A stretch of 64,000 nt of DNA, from the NCBI GenBank assembly GCA_017541365.1, contig JAFXZF010000005.1, positions 1-64,000 of the forward strand, given 5' to 3'. Positions 59,925 through 64,000 of the stretch are shown here, piece by piece. Every line of letters begins with the position of its first letter. Position 1 is the first letter of the stretch. The translations under genes and the position numbers were made by a program. This stretch comes from Prevotella sp. (GTDB lineage Bacteria; Bacteroidota; Bacteroidia; Bacteroidales; Bacteroidaceae). The notes under the pieces are model-generated. The model was not told the origin of the DNA, searched no databases, and worked only from the letters and a program-made list of their open reading frames with translations.

Positions 59925-60389
59925 CTATAGTTCTATGCTATCAATGCGCAGCCTTTGCGTTCCGGCAGGTACGCGTACCTCCACGATGTCGCCCACTTTC
60001 TTACCCTTCAGTGCTTGGGCAATGGGCGATTTGATGGATATTTTCTTCTCTACTATGTTCGCCTCGTGGGGGTTTACTATGGTGTAGGCAAACGTGGTGT
60101 TGTTGGCCATGTTCGTCATACCCACCGTGCAAAGCAGCCCTACGGTGTCACCGCCCAGCAGTTTCTTGTCCAGCGGACGGGCATTCTCCAGCACCCGTTG
60201 CTTGAAGCGTATGCGGCTGAGCAGCTTCGCCTGCTCACGCCGTGCGGCGTGATACTCGAAGTTCTCGCTGAGGTCGCCCTTGTCGCGCGCCTCTATGAGA
60301 GCCTGCTTCACTTTAGGGTACTCCACGCTCTCCAATTCGTGTAGTTCGGCTACCAGTTTGTCGTAGCCCTCTTGCGACATATATTCCAT
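59925..60389 (-). CDS. greA: Transcription elongation factor GreA
   Basis: 154 residues from ATG 60389 (MEYMSQEGYDKLVAELHELE); the longer frame from 60491 runs through the promoter. The N-terminal coiled coil has the tip DKGDLSENFEYHAARRE with the catalytic acidic residues, and the C-terminal FKBP-like domain ends VEVRVPAGTQRLRIDSIEL. Rescues backtracked RNA polymerase. Minus-strand TAACTTTG at 60416-60423, 27 bases before the ATG. Its stop is 7 bases from the end of the convergent regulator gene. Confidence 0.96.
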   Translation of the reverse strand: MEYMSQEGYDKLVAELHELESVEYPKVKQALIEARDKGDLSENFEYHAARREQAKLLSRIRFKQRVLENARPLDKKLLGGDTVGLLCTVGMTNMANNTTFAYTIVNPHEANIVEKKISIKSPIAQALKGKKVGDIVEVRVPAGTQRLRIDSIEL

Positions 60390-60552
60390 TCTATCTTTTC
60401 TTTCCTTTTTGCCTGCAAAGTTAAGAAAATTTTGATTGAACGAGAACAACAGGAATGTATTTCTTTTGTCAAGTGTGAAAAATTTATCCAAAACGAGGGG
60501 AAATCCCTATCGATGTTTAGGGTTTTTTGCTCGCAGCATTAGGAACTTTTCC

Positions 60553-60635
60553 TTTGCGAGGTAAGAATTGCGACGTAACTTTGCATCAGAAAAAACAAAG
60601 AAACTGATTATTAACTCTAAAAACCAATAAGGAGG
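60553..60635 (+). promoter_or_regulatory. Promoter and unusual Shine-Dalgarno site of the His/Lys/Pro-rich peptide gene
   Basis: TTTG 60553-60556, 19 bases, TAACTTTG 60576-60583, then a leader of about 55 nt with a perfect AAGGAGG (60629-60635) 7 bases before the ATG. Consensus Shine-Dalgarno sites are rare in this window. Confidence 0.75.
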
Positions 60636-60642
60636 AAAAGTT

Positions 60643-60921
60643 ATGAAAAAGATGTTTACACTCGCAATGATGATGGTAATGACTATCACTATGAATGCAA
60701 TGACCTTTACAGTAGTAAATCGCAATGGCAACACCACGGTTACGATAACAAGCAATGATGCCTGCAACCGTTACTCACACAGGGTGGCACCTGCTCCAAA
60801 ACCCAAGCCTGCTCCCAAGCACGTTCACAAGGTAAAGCCTGCTCCTAAGCCAAAGCACGCAAAGCACCATGCCGCTACGTGGAGAGATGCTGCCAACCAC
60901 AAACCAATGATGCGCCGTTAA
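60643..60921 (+). CDS. Small exported Lys/His/Pro-rich protein
   Basis: 92 residues: signal MKKMFTLAMMMVMTITMNAM, a short strand region TFTVVNRNGNTTVTITSND, then KPKPAPKHVHKVKPAPKPKH-type repeats and a basic C-terminus. The cationic Pro-rich part could bind cell-wall polymers, DNA, LPS or metal through its histidines. No homolog recognised. It has a strong promoter and the best ribosome site of the window, so it is likely well expressed. Confidence 0.7.
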   Translation: MKKMFTLAMMMVMTITMNAMTFTVVNRNGNTTVTITSNDACNRYSHRVAPAPKPKPAPKHVHKVKPAPKPKHAKHHAATWRDAANHKPMMRR

Positions 60922-60977
60922 CACCCCCTCTATTCCCCAAAGGGGAGCCTGCAAAGTTAGTTCTATATATAAAGAAG

Positions 60978-61008
60978 GCGGGTCAAGGGAAAATTTCCCC
61001 TGGCCCGC
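60978..61008. terminator. Hairpin between the convergent small-protein and DUF805 genes
   Basis: GCGGGTCAAGGG pairs with CCCCTGGCCCGC around AAAATTT (imperfect). A CCCCTCTATTCCCCAAAGGGG repeat-like stretch lies just upstream (60923-60945). Confidence 0.65.
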
Positions 61009-61044
61009 TGTCATTTCTTTCAGTATCCCGTATATGGGCTATGC

Positions 61045-61536
61045 CTATGAGATATATTTCGGTGAAGGACCGAACTTGTTCTCTTCTGGCTTGCTATCCA
61101 TTACAGAGAATACGAAGAGTACGATACAACCGATGAAGTTTACGTATGGGATGATGCCGAGGAGGATGTACCATCCGCTCTTGCCGATATCATGGAGACG
61201 GCGAACGGTCACGGCAAGACCTGGGAGCACCAGTACCAGCCATATAATGCAAATGAGTCCCATAAGCAGGTAGAAGGTATTGTCAATAGTGTTAGCCTGA
61301 GCCATGAGAGCATCCATCTTCTCCTGGTCGAAGATTGCACTGCTTACCTGAGCCTCCAGTTTGTCACCTGCGTTGATCTTCCAAATGCAGACTGCTGTCA
61401 TACATGCACAGAGGATAAGGTTGAGCACCTGGAACCACCAATACTCGGAACGACGTGCGCGTCCGCTGAAATCTACATACTTCTTGAAACAAGTCTTAAC
61501 GGCTTCGCCGAAAGACATCATAGGTAATGCTGTCAT
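61045..61536 (-). CDS. DUF805 membrane protein
   Basis: 163 residues. FGEAVKTCFKKYVDFSGRARRSEYWWFQVLN is the characteristic DUF805 opening, followed by a TM, a longer than usual extracytoplasmic loop (about 58-85), two further TMs and VRRLHDIGKSGWYILLGIIPYVNFIG. The C-terminus has the family's NKFGPSP. Function unknown; often linked to phage or stress response in databases, which I cannot check here. Confidence 0.88.
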   Translation of the reverse strand: MTALPMMSFGEAVKTCFKKYVDFSGRARRSEYWWFQVLNLILCACMTAVCIWKINAGDKLEAQVSSAIFDQEKMDALMAQANTIDNTFYLLMGLICIIWLVLVLPGLAVTVRRLHDIGKSGWYILLGIIPYVNFIGCIVLFVFSVMDSKPEENKFGPSPKYIS

Positions 61537-61604
61537 AATTTTTAGGTTTTAATGTTGTTGGTTAGTGAAATATAAATGAAATAAAGTATTATCTATTATC
61601 TATA

Positions 61605-62642
61605 TTAACGGATATTGTTACGGAAGAAGAAGTAGTATGCCACGGCGGCTATTACAGGACGGTCGCCGGAGAACTTTACGAGGAACTTGCCTGCCTTGTC
61701 GGTTATCTTGCCGTCACTTGATACATGCGCCACCTTGGCACCTGCGGCATTGAGTATGTCGCCGTTTTCCTTCACCTGACCTATCTTGTTGCCGTTGTTG
61801 TCGTCCACGCGACCGTCATACTGCATGGCACCCACGCGGAACTTGTTGTCGCCGATGACTGTCTCATCGTCGCTGTAGTGTATGGAGCCCTGCTTAGGAT
61901 ATAGTTTGTTGGTGTTGTATATCATGCCACCCTTGATGTATCCCACCATCGTGCCGCTGGCATTGAGGAAGTTGCCGTCCATGAACTGCGTGCGCTTCAT
62001 TTTTGCCCGCATTTCGGGTGTAGCATAGTTGTTGAGGAAGAAGAACGCTACGATGTCACGCGTTGCCTCGCAACTGAACTGTCCCAGTCGGCGACCGTAC
62101 AGGTAGATGTCCTGACGTGTCACCTTGCCGCATGATTCACCGTCAATCTTCAGTCCGCCAGTGCTGTTTATCTCTACCGTGGCATTGATAGACTTGATAT
62201 ACATCTTGTCACCCTGTATCGTTGCGGCTACCTCGCCGTCGTTGCGCTTTATCTCACCTGTTGAGGGATTCCATGTATAGGTGATAAACTTGCCATCGGC
62301 AGACTGCTCTGCTGAGGTGATGGTATAGGTACGTGAGTTCCACGAACCTACGAGTTTGTCGCGCCTTGACTCGATAATCTTGCAGCCTGCCTGCTGACGC
62401 GCAGCCTCCGCCTTCTGGCGGTCAGCCTCTGCCTTCTGCTTGTTTGCCTTGATGCGGTCTATCTGGCTGGCGCCATACGGGTCGGCATCGTCAGTTGCGC
62501 TTGAACTGTTGCTGCTTCCACTCGTTGTAGATTTTGTTGCTTTGTTTATCATCTTCTTCAGACTGCCAAACTGGGCGCTTGCCATACTTGGTGCAGCGAA
62601 GAGCATGAGCCATGCCATGACCCATTGCATCACATTCTTCAT
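61605..62642 (-). CDS. Secreted protein with repeated glycine-turn units
   Basis: 345 residues from ATG 62642: signal MKNVMQWVMAWLMLFAAPSMASAQ, then FGSLKKMINKATKS, an opening shared with the two secreted proteins at 18.8-21.7 kb. A Lys/Ala/Glu helix (about 50-85) precedes a beta-rich domain with repeated short units: GEVAATIQGDKMYI, VGYIKGGMIYNT, KIGQVKENGDILNAAG, KVAHVSSDGKITDKAG. The last units resemble DUF3659-like G-x-V/I-x-x-x-G-x-I repeats. Minus-strand TAACTTTG at 62703-62710. Confidence 0.6.
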   Translation of the reverse strand: MKNVMQWVMAWLMLFAAPSMASAQFGSLKKMINKATKSTTSGSSNSSSATDDADPYGASQIDRIKANKQKAEADRQKAEAARQQAGCKIIESRRDKLVGSWNSRTYTITSAEQSADGKFITYTWNPSTGEIKRNDGEVAATIQGDKMYIKSINATVEINSTGGLKIDGESCGKVTRQDIYLYGRRLGQFSCEATRDIVAFFFLNNYATPEMRAKMKRTQFMDGNFLNASGTMVGYIKGGMIYNTNKLYPKQGSIHYSDDETVIGDNKFRVGAMQYDGRVDDNNGNKIGQVKENGDILNAAGAKVAHVSSDGKITDKAGKFLVKFSGDRPVIAAVAYYFFFRNNIR

Positions 62643-62847
62643 AGTGTTCGTTCTCATAATACGGAAATTTTGTATGGTTTTAGTTTTTGTTCTCTATGTC
62701 CGCAAAGTTAAAGATTTTTTCGTTAATTACCACCATGCATTCCTTAAAGTTTGTTAAATCACAGTTTCCTGTACCTTTTTTGCGTATTTACAATAGAAAA
62801 TCGTCTGATTCATGTCTCTATTTTCAAACTCTGTATAAATCTCAAAA

Positions 62848-62879
62848 TTTGTGAGAAACGGATTTTTTTACTACCTTTG
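62848..62879 (+). promoter_or_regulatory. Promoter of the DUF5060 glycosidase gene
   Basis: TTTG 62848-62851, 20 bases, TACCTTTG 62872-62879; leader about 46 nt to ATG 62930. Apart from this and the opposing TAACTTTG (62703-62710), 62643-62929 holds nothing I can name. Confidence 0.75.
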
Positions 62880-62929
62880 CAACCCTGAATAACTTCACCT
62901 AAGTATATAATAACTAAAACCCTGGTACG

Positions 62930-64000
62930 ATGAAGAAAATATTGATTATTGCCATTACTGTGCTGATGGCGGCAGGTGCTATGTCGGCAAAGAAACAGAA
63001 AGCAGTGCAGAATAGCGGTACGGAGCAGTGGCTGCGCTACGAGGTGATACTCGACGGTCCTAAGGAGGGTAGCATAATCGCCGAGGGTACCACCTACAAG
63101 AACCCATTTGTTGAGGTGATGCTCACTGCTGACTTCACCAGTGCCACAACGGGAAAGACGGTGAGGGTGCGCGGTTTCTACGATGGCGAGGGCAAGTACA
63201 AGGTGCGCTTCATGCCTACGGAGGTGGGCAAATGGACTTATACCACGCACAGCAACAGTTCTGCTCTTGACGGTAAGACGGGCACCATGACCTGTACGGC
63301 ACCATCGAAGGACAATCACGGCTACGTGAAGGCTGTGGGCAAGCATTTTGAGTTTGCCGACGGTACGCTCTACTACCCCGTTGGCACCACGGCGTACGCA
63401 TGGACCCACATGCCACAGTCGGTGCAGCATGAGGCGATAGAGTCGATGAAGGCGGCACAGTTCAACAAGGTCAGGATGTGCGTATTTCCCAAGCACTACG
63501 CACTGTGCAAGGATATGCCCGAGAGGTATCCATACGTCGTGCTGAGCGACAGCCACACGGCACAGCGCAGCCTCAGCGCCGACGAGGCAAGGATACTGGG
63601 CGAGGGGGGCAACGTGGATGCAGGCAAGAGCGGCGTGACATTCGACAAGCAGCGCTTCAACCCCGAGTTCTTCCGTCATTTGGAGATGATGATTGACTCG
63701 CTCGACCTTATCGGTGTGGAGGCTGACGTGATACTCTTCCACCCCTATGACAAGGGTTTCTGGGGTTTCGACGAGATGACGATGGAGGAGAACCTGCTTT
63801 ACCTGCAGTACGTAGAGGCACGCCTCGCATCGTTCAAGAACGTATGGTGGTCGCTCTCCAATGAATATGACTACGTAAAGGCAAAGACCTTCCAAGACTG
63901 GGTGGCGCTCATCAAGGCTACTCAGGATAACGACCCCTACGGCCACCTATGTAGCATACATGGCAGCACGGCAACGTATTTCCCATACGAGAAATATGGT
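62930..64000 (+). CDS. DUF5060/DUF4038-type glycoside hydrolase, N-terminal part (3' end outside window)
   Basis: 357 codons, open to the window edge. Signal MKKILIIAITVLMAAGAMSA, an N-terminal beta-sandwich DUF5060 (about 30-125; PFVEVMLTADFTS, VRVRGFYDGEGKYKVRFMP, EVGKWTYTTHSNSSALDG), then a TIM barrel of the DUF4038/apiosidase-like type starting YVKAVGKHFEFADGTLYYPVG, with WWSLSNEYDYVKA holding a probable catalytic Glu (about 315). Related enzymes act on rhamnogalacturonan II and other pectin side chains, which fits the pectate lyase neighbours. Overlooked by simple ORF calling because no stop codon is in the window. Confidence 0.82.
   Translation, partial: MKKILIIAITVLMAAGAMSAKKQKAVQNSGTEQWLRYEVILDGPKEGSIIAEGTTYKNPFVEVMLTADFTSATTGKTVRVRGFYDGEGKYKVRFMPTEVGKWTYTTHSNSSALDGKTGTMTCTAPSKDNHGYVKAVGKHFEFADGTLYYPVGTTAYAWTHMPQSVQHEAIESMKAAQFNKVRMCVFPKHYALCKDMPERYPYVVLSDSHTAQRSLSADEARILGEGGNVDAGKSGVTFDKQRFNPEFFRHLEMMIDSLDLIGVEADVILFHPYDKGFWGFDEMTMEENLLYLQYVEARLASFKNVWWSLSNEYDYVKAKTFQDWVALIKATQDNDPYGHLCSIHGSTATYFPYEKYG

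Noticed and set aside
62810..63946. Long minus-strand ORF of 378 codons at the right edge
   Set aside because: It is the antisense shadow of the + strand DUF5060-type gene, which has a signal peptide, promoter and coherent domains. The antisense translation is rich in His, Cys and Val with no domain character.

Overview
The window looks like chromosomal DNA of a Bacteroidales bacterium, most likely Prevotellaceae. The evidence is the recurrent Bacteroidota promoter (TTTG, 19-20 bp, TAnnTTTG), the near absence of Shine-Dalgarno sites, a fused SecDF, a KMGKS-type cysteinyl-tRNA synthetase, BspA-like leucine-rich repeats, PL1 pectate lyases with a C-terminal sorting-like tail, a propeller/Y_Y_Y/AraC regulator, and the HU-like/smalltalk/peptidase gene trio. 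All family calls come from reading the translations; no database was searched.

Layout. 0-8 kb: 3' end of cysS, a U32 peptidase-like protein, sufE, a giant SNF2 helicase, a papain-like lipoprotein and an Ala-rich lipoprotein. 8-12.4 kb: a TPR protein, the M15 peptidase / HU-like / smalltalk unit, DUF4254 and a GT9 glycosyltransferase. 12.5-18.7 kb: tRNA-Arg(CCU), a highly expressed duplicated-domain secreted protein, an orphan siderophore-type ABC ATPase, a gene-free region with DnaA-box-like sites (possible origin), an EEP phosphatase, rhomboid, HU and a YqiA-like esterase. 18.8-27.5 kb: envelope genes (OmpA-domain protein, lysozyme-like protein, CbbX-like AAA+ ATPase, lipoproteins, one of them possibly pore-forming). 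27.6-32.6 kb: rpoN, a PAP2-like protein, purE, a short ispG and pyrE. 32.7-42.9 kb: pectate lyase, SRPBCC protein, miaB, secDF, pckA and a thioredoxin-like lipoprotein. 43-44 kb: a tRNA-Leu(UAA) gene interrupted by a group I intron with an HNH endonuclease ORF. 44-53 kb: an SPFH / membrane protein / zinc-ribbon operon, several AT-rich secreted-protein genes, and an unrecognised structured RNA of about 415 nt. 53-64 kb: argH, a second pectate lyase with a probable dedicated regulator, greA, small envelope proteins, and the start of a DUF5060/DUF4038-type glycosidase. This last stretch looks like part of a pectin-use locus.

The strongest unusual signals are the intron-bearing tRNA-Leu(UAA), the structured RNA at 52.1-52.5 kb, a family of about 130-145 bp elements with long inverted arms built of heptanucleotide repeats (one forms the 5' end of a lipoprotein gene), a promoter-carrying repeat of about 75 bp in three places, and simple-repeat insertions kept in frame inside housekeeping genes such as miaB and the GT9 gene.
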